Assembly: GCA_005788935.1 (NCBI GenBank)
Contig: SYAK01000458.1
Location: 1 to 21,352, forward strand
Direction of reading: 5' to 3'
DNA: 21,352 nt
From: Pseudomonadota bacterium
GTDB lineage: Bacteria; Myxococcota; UBA9042; PHBI01
Below the pieces are notes generated by a model that saw only the letters and a program-made list of their open reading frames with translations, searched no databases and had not been told where the DNA came from. A program made the position numbers and the translations under genes. This document shows, piece by piece, positions 1 to 7,600 of this stretch (its first letter is position 1; every line of letters starts with the position of its first letter).

Positions 1-27
1 GGCGTTGCGGGTGCGCCCGCGACACGT

Positions 28-47
28 GATGCAATCCTGTTGCAAAA
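28..47 (+). promoter_or_regulatory. Putative Zur/Fur-type operator upstream of the znuA-like gene
   Basis: This is a perfect inverted repeat TGCAA-N5-TTGCA (30-44) inside the longer match GATGCAAYCMTGTTGCAAA. It lies 28 nt upstream of the ATG at 76. A 17/19 match occurs in the same relative orientation ahead of the zinc-type outer-membrane receptor on the minus strand (15389-15407). Repetition of one dyad before two functionally linked zinc-uptake genes, and nowhere else noticed in the window, supports an operator. Assignment to Zur is an inference from the target genes, because I do not recognise this exact box from a characterised regulator. A TTG-initiated extension of the znuA frame would begin inside the dyad, which argues against that start. 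Confidence 0.7.
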
Positions 48-75
48 GCGACCGAGTTGCGGAATGGAGTCGAAC

Positions 76-1014
76 ATGCGCAGCACCCGGACCGCCTCGT
101 CTTCTCTGCTCGCCGGCCTGGCGCTGACTTCGCTGTGGCTGTGTGGGAGCGCCGCGCCAGCGCATGCAGGCCTCGAGATCATCGCGACCATCCCGGATCT
201 GGCCGCGGTGGCCAAGGCCGTCGGCGGCGACCGGGTCCAGGTCTCGGCGCTCGCTGCGGCGGGCGAGGACCCCCATTACGTCGATCCGCGGCCGGCCTTC
301 CTGCCGCGGCTCGCGCGGGCCGACGCGGTCCTCGTCGTCGGGCTCGAGCTCGAGGTCGGCTGGTTGCCGCCGCTGCTTGTGAACGCGCGCAACCCGGCCA
401 TCGTGCAAGGGGGGCCCGGCTACCTCGACACGTCGGCCTGTGTCAGCCGCAAGTTGCAGGTCCCGACCGTCCGGGTCGACCGCGCGATGGGCGACATCCA
501 CCCGGGCGGAAACCCGCATTTTCACAACGCTCCGGGGGCGCTCGCCGAGATCGCGACCTGCCTCGGAGAGCGCTTCGCCACGCTGGACCCCGCTGGCGCT
601 GTCGACCATCGGGCGAGGGCCGCGCGCTTCGCTGGCGAGCTGCGGGCGCTCGAGCGCGAGCAGAGGACGCGCTTTGGCGCCTTGCCGGCCGAGCGGCGGC
701 GGGTCGTCGTGTTCCATGACAGCCTCCGCTACCTCGCCGACTGGCTGCAGCTCGACCAGGTCGCCACGGTCGAAGAGAAGCCCGGAATCCGTCCAAGCCC
801 GGCCCAGGTGGCGCGGGTACTCGGCACGATGCGGTCGCGCGGCGTGCGGGCCATCCTGCAGGAGGCCTGGCATCAGGACGGGGTCTCGCGGATGCTCGAG
901 AAGCAGGCGCCAGCCCGTCTGGTCAAGCTCCAGGGCGGCGTGCAGACGCTGACGGGGCCGGGGCTGCTCGTATACCTGCGCGCGCTCGCGGAGGCGATCC
1001 ATGCGACGCTGTAA
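76..1014 (+). CDS. znuA: Zinc-type metal ABC transporter substrate-binding protein (ZnuA/TroA family)
   Basis: A periplasmic protein of the ZnuA/TroA family (312 aa) that would capture Zn2+ or a similar divalent metal and deliver it to the permease encoded downstream. A signal peptide (residues 1-31, ending AHA) precedes the mature protein. The three family His ligands are visible: His67 in DPHYVD, His148 in NPHFHN and His214 in VFHDSL. The NPH region also has extra His142 and His150. The fourth, C-terminal acidic ligand region (often LDPL) reads LVKLQGG, so a carboxylate ligand there looks missing. The ATG at 76 is preferred over TTG 40 or ATG 64 because GGAG (66-69) lies 6 nt upstream and a signal peptide follows directly. 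It is the first gene of the operon and its end overlaps the next gene by 14 nt. Zinc rather than manganese is inferred from context. Confidence 0.9.
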   Translation: MRSTRTASSSLLAGLALTSLWLCGSAAPAHAGLEIIATIPDLAAVAKAVGGDRVQVSALAAAGEDPHYVDPRPAFLPRLARADAVLVVGLELEVGWLPPLLVNARNPAIVQGGPGYLDTSACVSRKLQVPTVRVDRAMGDIHPGGNPHFHNAPGALAEIATCLGERFATLDPAGAVDHRARAARFAGELRALEREQRTRFGALPAERRRVVVFHDSLRYLADWLQLDQVATVEEKPGIRPSPAQVARVLGTMRSRGVRAILQEAWHQDGVSRMLEKQAPARLVKLQGGVQTLTGPGLLVYLRALAEAIHATL

Positions 1015-1849
1015 GCCCCTCGCGCTGGCGGCCTTTGCGGTGCTCGGTCTCGCGGCGTGCGCGCTCGAGCCCGGGGCGCCGTGGGGTGAGGTCGCGGTCA
1101 CGCTTGAGGTCGGCCTTGCAGGCGGGGCTGGCCGCTTCGACCCCGAGGGGCGCGTGCGGACCGACCGGGACTTCCGGGTCGAGGTCACGCGGCTCGACTT
1201 CGAGGTCGTCGGCGTCGAGCTGCTGAGCGGGGTCGGGGCGGCCGTGAACTTCGACCCCGCCAACCCGCCTGCGGGCTACGGCAACTGCCACAATGGCCAC
1301 TGTCACGCAGACGACGGGCGCCTCGTCGACTACGCCGACATCGCGGCCGAGCTCGCAGGGGGGGCGTCCGCGTCCGTGTCGCTCGGTCGACTCGCGGGCG
1401 CGACGGCCAACCTCGCGGGCGAGGGGCTCGCGCAGGTGGCGCTGGGGCCTTGTGAGGGGGACGCGTCGCTTGACGGGTTGAACGAGGCGCAGGCCTGCAT
1501 GTTGGGGGAGCCGGCCACGCTCGCGGTCGCGCGTGTCACGCTCGCCGGGTTGTCGGTCTCGGGTCGCTTCTTTGACAGTCTGTCAGGGAACGCCGCCCGC
1601 TTGCCGCCCGAGGGCGTCCCGTTCACGGCGACGCTCACGGGCGATGCGGACGCGATCGCGTGGGTCGGCAGTCTGCCAGTCGAGGCGGTCTTCGGACCTG
1701 GCGAGCCCGCACAGCGGCGTGTCGGCTTGCAGCTTGTCCTCGACGCGTCGGCCTTTGACGGTGTCGACGCGGGCGCGCTCGCCGACGAACCGGAGGCGCT
1801 CGCGGCCGCGGTCGCCGATGGCCTCGAGCGCGAGCTCGCCCTCGAATGA
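1001..1849 (+). CDS. Putative metal-binding lipoprotein with a CHNGHCHADDG motif
   Basis: A 282-aa predicted lipoprotein: a short hydrophobic leader ends in a lipobox LAAC (Cys20). The striking feature is the cluster CHNGHCHADDG at residues 96-106, which places two Cys, three His and two Asp within eleven residues and looks like a metal site. The rest is Ala/Gly/Val-rich with beta-strand-like alternation, and two more Cys lie around residues 150-170. I do not recognise a named family. The start overlaps the znuA-like gene by 14 nt, which indicates translational coupling. The place in the operon, between binding protein and ATPase, suggests a role in zinc handling in the periplasm (a chaperone, buffer or receptor accessory). 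That role is inferred from motif and position only. Confidence 0.8.
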   Translation: MRRCKPLALAAFAVLGLAACALEPGAPWGEVAVTLEVGLAGGAGRFDPEGRVRTDRDFRVEVTRLDFEVVGVELLSGVGAAVNFDPANPPAGYGNCHNGHCHADDGRLVDYADIAAELAGGASASVSLGRLAGATANLAGEGLAQVALGPCEGDASLDGLNEAQACMLGEPATLAVARVTLAGLSVSGRFFDSLSGNAARLPPEGVPFTATLTGDADAIAWVGSLPVEAVFGPGEPAQRRVGLQLVLDASAFDGVDAGALADEPEALAAAVADGLERELALE

Positions 1850-1869
1850 CATCACGGGAGGTCCGCTGT

Positions 1870-1916
1870 CCGCGCGCTGGGCGCGGCCGGTGGGAACATC
1901 CTCCGGAAGCCGGGAG
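1870..1916 (+). other. Intercistronic hairpins ahead of the His-rich lipoprotein gene
   Basis: The 73-nt gap between the two lipoprotein genes contains a perfect 6-bp GC stem, CCGCGC/GCGCGG (1870-1886, 5-nt loop). Just after it, CTCC at 1901-1904 could pair with GGAG at 1913-1916, part of the ribosome binding site for the gene at 1923. This could slow translation of that gene or shape RNA processing. The second pairing is only 4 bp and may be chance. Confidence 0.25.
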
Positions 1917-1922
1917 AACGAC

Positions 1923-2414
1923 ATGATGATTCGGAACAGTCTCTGCATCGGCCTGATGACGCTCGGGGTTGCTGGCTGCGACAGCCATGACCACCACGAG
2001 GCAGACCTCGGCGTCGACGCCTGCGAACACCTCCTCGAGGGGCCGAATGTGGCCGTGACCGCGGCCTCCGACCCCGCGACGGCGACCGCCGCCGCCTCGC
2101 TCCACACCCGGCTCGATGTGACCCTTGTGTCCGTCGATGACGCGCCAGGCGGGTACCTCGCGATCGCGGTCTCCGAGGCTGGCGCGCAGGGCTTCTTTTT
2201 CGACACCGCCGTGACGCTCGCGGTCACCGATGCGAACGGCGCTGTCGTCGCGCCGACCGCCTCGGGCGTCGCCGATCCCGACTGCGCGGAGGTCGCGAGC
2301 TGGTTCACGTTCGATCTCGGGGTCGGGACCCACATCCTGAAGCTGGCCGCCGCCGAGGGCACGACCGACCTCAGCCTCGTCCACGTCTACGCCGACAACG
2401 ACCACGGCCACTGA
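1923..2414 (+). CDS. Small His-rich lipoprotein of the zinc operon
   Basis: A 163-aa predicted lipoprotein with a leader ending in GVAGC, so the mature protein would begin at Cys19. The first mature residues read CDSHDHHEADLG (three His, three Asp, one Glu), and the protein ends in DNDHGH. Both termini therefore look metal-binding. The middle resembles a small beta-sandwich, with two further Cys (in DACEH and DPDCAE). I do not recognise a family. The first of two consecutive ATGs is chosen because GGGAG (1912-1916) lies 6 nt upstream. The gene lies between the other lipoprotein and the ATPase gene of the zinc ABC operon, which suggests zinc binding or transfer near the inner or outer membrane. 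Confidence 0.8.
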   Translation: MMIRNSLCIGLMTLGVAGCDSHDHHEADLGVDACEHLLEGPNVAVTAASDPATATAAASLHTRLDVTLVSVDDAPGGYLAIAVSEAGAQGFFFDTAVTLAVTDANGAVVAPTASGVADPDCAEVASWFTFDLGVGTHILKLAAAEGTTDLSLVHVYADNDHGH

Positions 2415-2466
2415 GGCCGGCGCCATGGGCCCGCCTGTCGGGGCCTGAACCTGAAGAGGTTGAGCG

Positions 2467-3243
2467 ATGCGGAGCGATGGCGGTCGGGTCGGAGACGAAG
2501 CGCTGTTTCAGGCGGAGGGGCTGCTCGTCGGCTGGGGGGCGCGCCCCCTCTTGCCGCCGCTTGATTTCGCGATTGAACGCGGGCAGTTGTGGGGGCTCGT
2601 CGGCCGGAACGGCAGCGGCAAGTCGACGCTGCTGAAGACCCTGCTCGGGGTGGCGCAGCCGCTCGGCGGACACGCGCACCTGCGGCCAGGCGCCCGTCTT
2701 GGATTCGTGCCGCAGCGCAGCGATTGGGAGCCAGCGGTCCCGGCTCGCGCCATCGACGTGGTCCGAGGCGGGCTCGATGTCGGCTGGGGCTCGCTCCTCC
2801 CGTGGCGGCCCCGCGGGGCGACGGCGCGGGCGGAGGCGGCGCTGGCCGAGGCGCAGGCGGCGTCTGTCGCGCCGCAGGGGTTCTCGACGCTCTCCGAGGG
2901 CCAGAAGCAGCGGGTGTGGCTCGCCCGCGCTCTGGTGGCGGACCCGGACTTGCTGGTCCTCGACGAGCCGACGAGCGCGCTCGACGCCGAGGCCGAGCTG
3001 CAGGTCTTCGAGCTGTTGGCCCGCTGGATGGCCGAGCGCAACGTCGGGGTCCTGCTGGCGAGCCACCACCTCGGGCTGCTCTTCGAGCGCGCGACGCACC
3101 TCATCGCGGTCGACCGGGATGACCGCCTCGTTATCGCGGGACCGCGCGAGGTCGTCCTCGGGCACCCCGCGATCGGAGCGCGCGCGCGGCGCCTTGCCGA
3201 CGGCCTGCCCGACAAGGCTGGAGGAGGGCGCGATGCACCCTGA
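2467..3243 (+). CDS. znuC: Zinc-type ABC transporter ATP-binding protein (ZnuC-like)
   Basis: The cytoplasmic ATPase (258 aa) that powers metal import with the adjacent permease. All ABC motifs are present in order: Walker A GRNGSGKST (46-54), Q-loop VPQRSD (Q83), signature LSEGQ (142-146), Walker B LLVLDEP (162-168), D-loop SALD, and the H-loop His in SHH (about residue 200). Length is normal for the ZnuC/MntB group. GAGG at 2456-2459, 7 nt upstream, supports the ATG at 2467. The end overlaps the permease gene by 11 nt, as expected for co-translated subunits. The substrate is inferred from the partner proteins and the upstream Zur-like site. Confidence 0.92.
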   Translation: MRSDGGRVGDEALFQAEGLLVGWGARPLLPPLDFAIERGQLWGLVGRNGSGKSTLLKTLLGVAQPLGGHAHLRPGARLGFVPQRSDWEPAVPARAIDVVRGGLDVGWGSLLPWRPRGATARAEAALAEAQAASVAPQGFSTLSEGQKQRVWLARALVADPDLLVLDEPTSALDAEAELQVFELLARWMAERNVGVLLASHHLGLLFERATHLIAVDRDDRLVIAGPREVVLGHPAIGARARRLADGLPDKAGGGRDAP

Positions 3244-4489
3244 GACCGGTGAGGGCCACGGACACGGCGTCGACGCGCTCGACCTCGCCCCCGAGGCGCT
3301 GACGACGTCCCTCGCGGCCTTTCGCGACGCATGGGAGCTGTATGCGCCTGGCGTCTGGGCCTCGGTCGTGCTCGGCGCGGTGCTCGGCATGATCGGCGTC
3401 TACATCGTGTTGCGGCGCCTCGTCTTCATGTCGGCCGCGCTCGGTCAGGCCTCGAGCCTCGGCGTCGTCGTCGCGCTGTCGCTCGGGGCGTCGCTCTCGG
3501 GCGAGCGCGAGGCGGCGGGGCCGGTGCTTGGTGCCTTCGCAGCGGGCTTCATTGCGGCCCTCGGGGTCTCGGGTCGGCGTCGTGGTGCTGGCGTCGAGCG
3601 GGACGGCCTGCTCGGGGCCATCTACCTGTTCGGGGCGGCGGGGACGCTGCTACTTGGAAGTCGACTCGCGCATGAAATGCACGAAATTGAAGCCCTGCTT
3701 CACGGGGTCGGCGTCGCCGTCATGCCCGAGGATCTCGAGCTCGCGCTGTGGCTCGCGGGCGGGGTCTTCCTGCTGCAGGGCTCGGCGTGGCGGGCCTTCG
3801 CGGGCGTGGCCTTCGACCCGGTCGGCGCCGCGGTTCGCAAGGTGCCGACGCGTCTCGTCGAGGTGCTGATGGCACTGACCATCGCGGCGTCCTTCGCCAT
3901 CGGTATCCGGGCCCTCGGCGCCCTGCCGGTCTTCGCGCTGTCCGTCGTGCCGGCCCTGGCCGCGATCCGACTCGCCCCGACGCTGCCGCTCGCCTTCATT
4001 GTCGCGGTCGCGTTCGGAGCGGCGAGCGGCTATCTCGGGTACGCGCTCGCCTTCGTCCTTGACGCCCCCGTGGGCGCGAGTCAGACCGTGGTCGCCCTCG
4101 CCCTGACTGGCGCTGCGCTTGCGGCCCGTCGCCTCGCACACGGGTGGACGCGCGCGCTGCCCGCGGCTGGCGCCCCGACCCGACGCGGCCTGCAGGGCCT
4201 CCTCGGATGGGCGCTCGGACTCGCGGCGGTGGTCGCGACGCTGGGTGCGGGTCTGCCTCAGGTCGTCTCAGTCGCGGGCTGGACCATCACCGGACTGCTC
4301 GCGGCGGGCACTGGCCTCGGGGCTGGCAGCCGGCTCCTGTTCGGACTCGTCACGGTCGCCGCCCTCGCGTGGCAGGTCCTCGGCGTTGGGGACGGGAGTG
4401 GGTGGCCGGAGCTCGTCCGCGGCTTGTGCCCGGGCTGGCTCGCGCTCGTCGGGCTTGAGCATCTCCGGTGGCTGCGAACGGCTGGTTGA
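3233..4489 (+). CDS. znuB: Zinc-type ABC transporter permease (ZnuB-like, ABC-3 family) with C-terminal extension
   Basis: An inner-membrane permease (418 aa) of the ABC-3 family. The first ~300 residues hold the usual bundle of TM helices, with the family segment RRLVFMSAALGQASSLG (61-77) and later GALPVFALSVVPALAA. The N-terminus MHPETGEGHGHG carries several His residues and could bind metal at the cytoplasmic side. Residues ~318-418 form an extra hydrophobic block of about three to four helices beyond the usual ~270-300 aa, which is unusual. The ATG at 3233 is chosen because GGAGGAGG (3220-3227) sits just upstream and the N-terminus fits; the longer frame to the left is antisense-like noise within znuC. 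The stop codon (4487-4489) overlaps the first unit of a periodic repeat array. Confidence 0.9.
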   Translation: MHPETGEGHGHGVDALDLAPEALTTSLAAFRDAWELYAPGVWASVVLGAVLGMIGVYIVLRRLVFMSAALGQASSLGVVVALSLGASLSGEREAAGPVLGAFAAGFIAALGVSGRRRGAGVERDGLLGAIYLFGAAGTLLLGSRLAHEMHEIEALLHGVGVAVMPEDLELALWLAGGVFLLQGSAWRAFAGVAFDPVGAAVRKVPTRLVEVLMALTIAASFAIGIRALGALPVFALSVVPALAAIRLAPTLPLAFIVAVAFGAASGYLGYALAFVLDAPVGASQTVVALALTGAALAARRLAHGWTRALPAAGAPTRRGLQGLLGWALGLAAVVATLGAGLPQVVSVAGWTITGLLAAGTGLGAGSRLLFGLVTVAALAWQVLGVGDGSGWPELVRGLCPGWLALVGLEHLRWLRTAG

Positions 4490-4544
4490 AACGATTTATT
4501 TCGAGCTTGAAACAATCGGTTCCATTGGTGAAACGAAATGGTGC
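4488..4544. repeat. Three-unit periodic dyad array I (GAAAC-N5-GTTTC, 21-bp period)
   Basis: Three 15-bp units start at 4488, 4509 and 4530, spaced exactly 21 bp apart: GAAACGATTTATTTC, GAAACAATCGGTTCC and GAAACGAAATGGTGC. Every left half is a perfect GAAAC; the right halves are degenerate versions of GTTTC. The array overlaps the permease stop codon and lies 94 nt before the macroglobulin start. It is an AT-rich island in GC-rich DNA. Two further arrays of the same design occur at 10763 and 18449. The reverse complement of this array also aligns with the other two outside the core arms. It may be an operator array, a binding site for a chromosome-structuring protein, or an interspersed repeat family. 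Confidence 0.8.
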
Positions 4545-4563
4545 AGGCGGCGCGGGCGCCTGC
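4543..4563 (+). terminator. Possible hairpin terminator after the zinc operon
   Basis: A perfect 7-bp stem, GCAGGCG/CGCCTGC (7-nt loop), follows array I and is trailed by gcctttc, a weak T-containing tract. It lies between the zinc operon and the macroglobulin gene. The poor T-run makes intrinsic termination uncertain, and the hairpin may only stabilise a 3' end. Confidence 0.3.
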
Positions 4564-4638
4564 GCCTTTCTCCGGGGAACGGCGCGACATGGTGGCGTGT
4601 TTGGGGCAGACTCGCCCAACCGCCCTGTGAGGTTCCCC

Positions 4639-7600
4639 ATGCGCAACCCCCTGAGACTTCTTGCAGTCCTGCTATCGACCGCTACGGTGGCCGCCTTCTC
4701 GCTCGGCGGGGCTTGCAACGGCAGCACCGTCAACGACGGCGACGGCCCCTTGAAACATCCGCGGGTGGATCATGCGGCGCCCGACGGGGACCTGGACGGA
4801 GGCTCGATGAAGGGCGAGGAAGCGGAGTCCGTGGTCGGTGCGCTGAACTTCACGCTCGCCGAGGGGGTCGCCGCGCCTGCGGGGGAGGCCGCTCGCCCAG
4901 CGCAGGCCACGCCGCTGCCAGCGCCCGAGTCCGCAGCGCTGCTCGCGCGCCTCCCGCCGAGTGGGGCCGAGGGTGGGGACGTCGTCGACTGCGCGCTGCG
5001 CGAGGGGACGCAGCCGCCGCCACTGACGGGCGAGACCGTCCTGGCACCCTTTCCGCCCCCGTCCACGCCGGATCTGCCCCCTCCCGAGGTCGCGGCCGCG
5101 CCCGCGGTCCTGCGCGCCCAGCCCGAGGGGGACGTCCCACTCGCGCCGCGCGTCACCATCACCTTCGCGACGCCGATGGTCGCGGTGACGTCGCATGAAA
5201 CGCTCGCCGCGTCCGCTGTCCCGGCGACGATCACACCCGCTATCGAGGGGCGCTGGCGTTGGGTCGGGACGCGGACGCTCTTCTTCGATCCGGTCGGGCG
5301 GGCGCCGATGGCGACCGACTTTCGGGTCGAGGTGCCGACGGGTGTCCGGGATGCCCGCGGGCGCCCGCACCCGGCTGGCCAGACCGTCACCTTTCGGACG
5401 CCGCCGCCATCGTTCGTGTCGACGAGCCCCGGTGGGGACGGGGTCAGCCTCGAGCCGACGATGGTGGCGATGTTCGACCAACGCATCGACGCGCAGGTGG
5501 CGCTCGCCGAGGCACGGGTCACCGTGGCCGGCCGGCCGGTCAAGGTGCGCCCGCTGACGGCGGCCGAGTTGTCGAAGGACCTCCCCGGCTGGCAGGGCGA
5601 CACGGACCGGGAGGGGCGCTGGGTGGCCTTCCGCGCGGTCGAGAAGCTTCCGACGGCGGTCGAAGTGGTCGTGACCTTCCCGAAGGGGTTCGCCTCGGCT
5701 GAAGGTCCGCGCAGGACTGAGTCCGACCTCTCGTTTTCATTCAGGACCTATGGGCCCCTCAAACTGACAGGGGTCCGCTGCGGCTGGGGTGACGCGTGCG
5801 TGCCGGGCATGCCGCTCGAGGCGGAGTTCTCGAACCCGCTCGACGAGGAGGCCGTGCGCCCGTCGTGGATCTCGGTCAGTCCGGGCATTCAGGGGCTCGA
5901 GGCGACGGCCACATGGCGCGGCCTCACGCTGACTGGACTGACCCGGGGCAAGACGACCTACGAAGTCACCTTCAGCAAGGAGATCAAGGATATCCACGGA
6001 CAGACCCTCGGCGTCGACGCGACGCGGACCTGGAGGGTCGGACCGAGCCAGAGCCTCCTCGCGAGCCAGCTCAAGCCGATGACGGTGCTCGACCCGGTCG
6101 CCCGCAAGCGGCGGCTGCCAGTCTACGTCATGAACATGGCCGAGCTCGACGTCGAGCTGTGGCAGGTGAGGCCGCAGGACTGGCCGGCCTGGCAGACGTG
6201 GCAGCAAGCGCGCTGGGGCACGGAGAAGCCAATGGATCCGCCGGGCAAGCGGGTCTTCGCACAGCGGGTCGCGACGGGGGCGCCCGCCGAGGAGCTCACG
6301 GAGGTCGCGATTGACCTCGCGCCCGCGCTGTCGGGCGACTTCGGCCAGGTCATCGCGATCATCCGCCCGACCGGCGTCGAGGAGGATTGGGACCGGACCC
6401 GGATGACGGCCGTGACGTGGGTGCAGGCGACGCGCCTCGGGATTGACGCATTTCATGACGGAGAAGATCTGGTTGCGTGGGTAACCGCCCTCGGGGATGG
6501 GGCGCCGCAGAAGGACGTCGCGGTGACGCTCGCGCCGCAGGATGGCACGCGTCAGACGGACGTGTCGGGGCTCGCCCGCTTCGAGGTGCCCGTCCGTTCG
6601 GAGCGCCAGATGGTCGTAGCGCGCCGCGGGGACGACGTGGCCTTCCTGCCCGATGGTGAAGACGGTTGGCAGACCGAGGGTGTCTGGGTGAAGGCGAACC
6701 GCAGAAATCAGATGCGGTGGATGACCTTTGACGACCGCCACCTGTATCGCCCGGACGAGTCGGTGGCGGTCAAGGGTGCGCTGCGTCACATCGAGGCGGG
6801 CCGCGAGGGTGATGTGGCCCTGTTGCCAGCTGGGGCCGTGACGGAGGTGAGCTGGACCGCCTGGGACGCGATGCGCAACAAGATCGGCGAGGGGCGGGCG
6901 CCGGTCTCGACGCTTGGGACGTTCCATCTGTCGCTGAAGCTCCCGAAGACGCCGAGCCTCGGACAAGCGAGGATCGACATCTCGACGGGCGAGAGTCGCC
7001 ACAGCCACGGCTTCGAGATTCAGGAGTTCCGGCGCCCCGAGTTCGAGGTCGGTGCGAGCGTCAGCGAGGGTCCCCACCGCGTCGGCGGGACGGCGACGAT
7101 GTCGGTCGTGGCGAGCTACTTCGCGGGTGGACCGCTGCCGAACGCCGCGGTGATGTGGCAGGTGTCGACGGCGCCAGCGAGCTATGTGCCGCCCAATCAT
7201 GACGCGTTTGTGTTCGGGTCGTGGGTGCCCTGGTGGCGCTGGGATGGTCCGGGGGATTCGTGGCATCCGGCCACCACGCTGCTCAAGGGCCGGACGGACG
7301 CCGCAGGGCGGCACACGGTGGCGCTCGCGTTCAAGGGCCTCACGGTGCCACGCCCGGTGACGGTGTTCGCGGAGGCCTTGGTCGAGGACGTCAACCGCCA
7401 GACCTGGTCGACACAGGCCTCGCTGCTCGTTCACCCGTCCGCCCGCTATGTCGGGCTGAGACCCGAGCGCTGGTTCGTGGACGCGGGGCAGCCGATCGTG
7501 ATCGACGCGGTGGTGACCGACCTCGGCGGCCAGCGGCAGGCTGGCGTGGGCGTGGAGGTGACCCTCGAGCGGCTCGCGTGGCGCAAGGTCCGCAAGGACT

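Noticed and set aside
2371..3390. Minus-strand open frames across the ATPase gene
   Set aside because: They are antisense to a clear ABC ATPase with all motifs, and have Arg/Ser-rich low-quality sequences.
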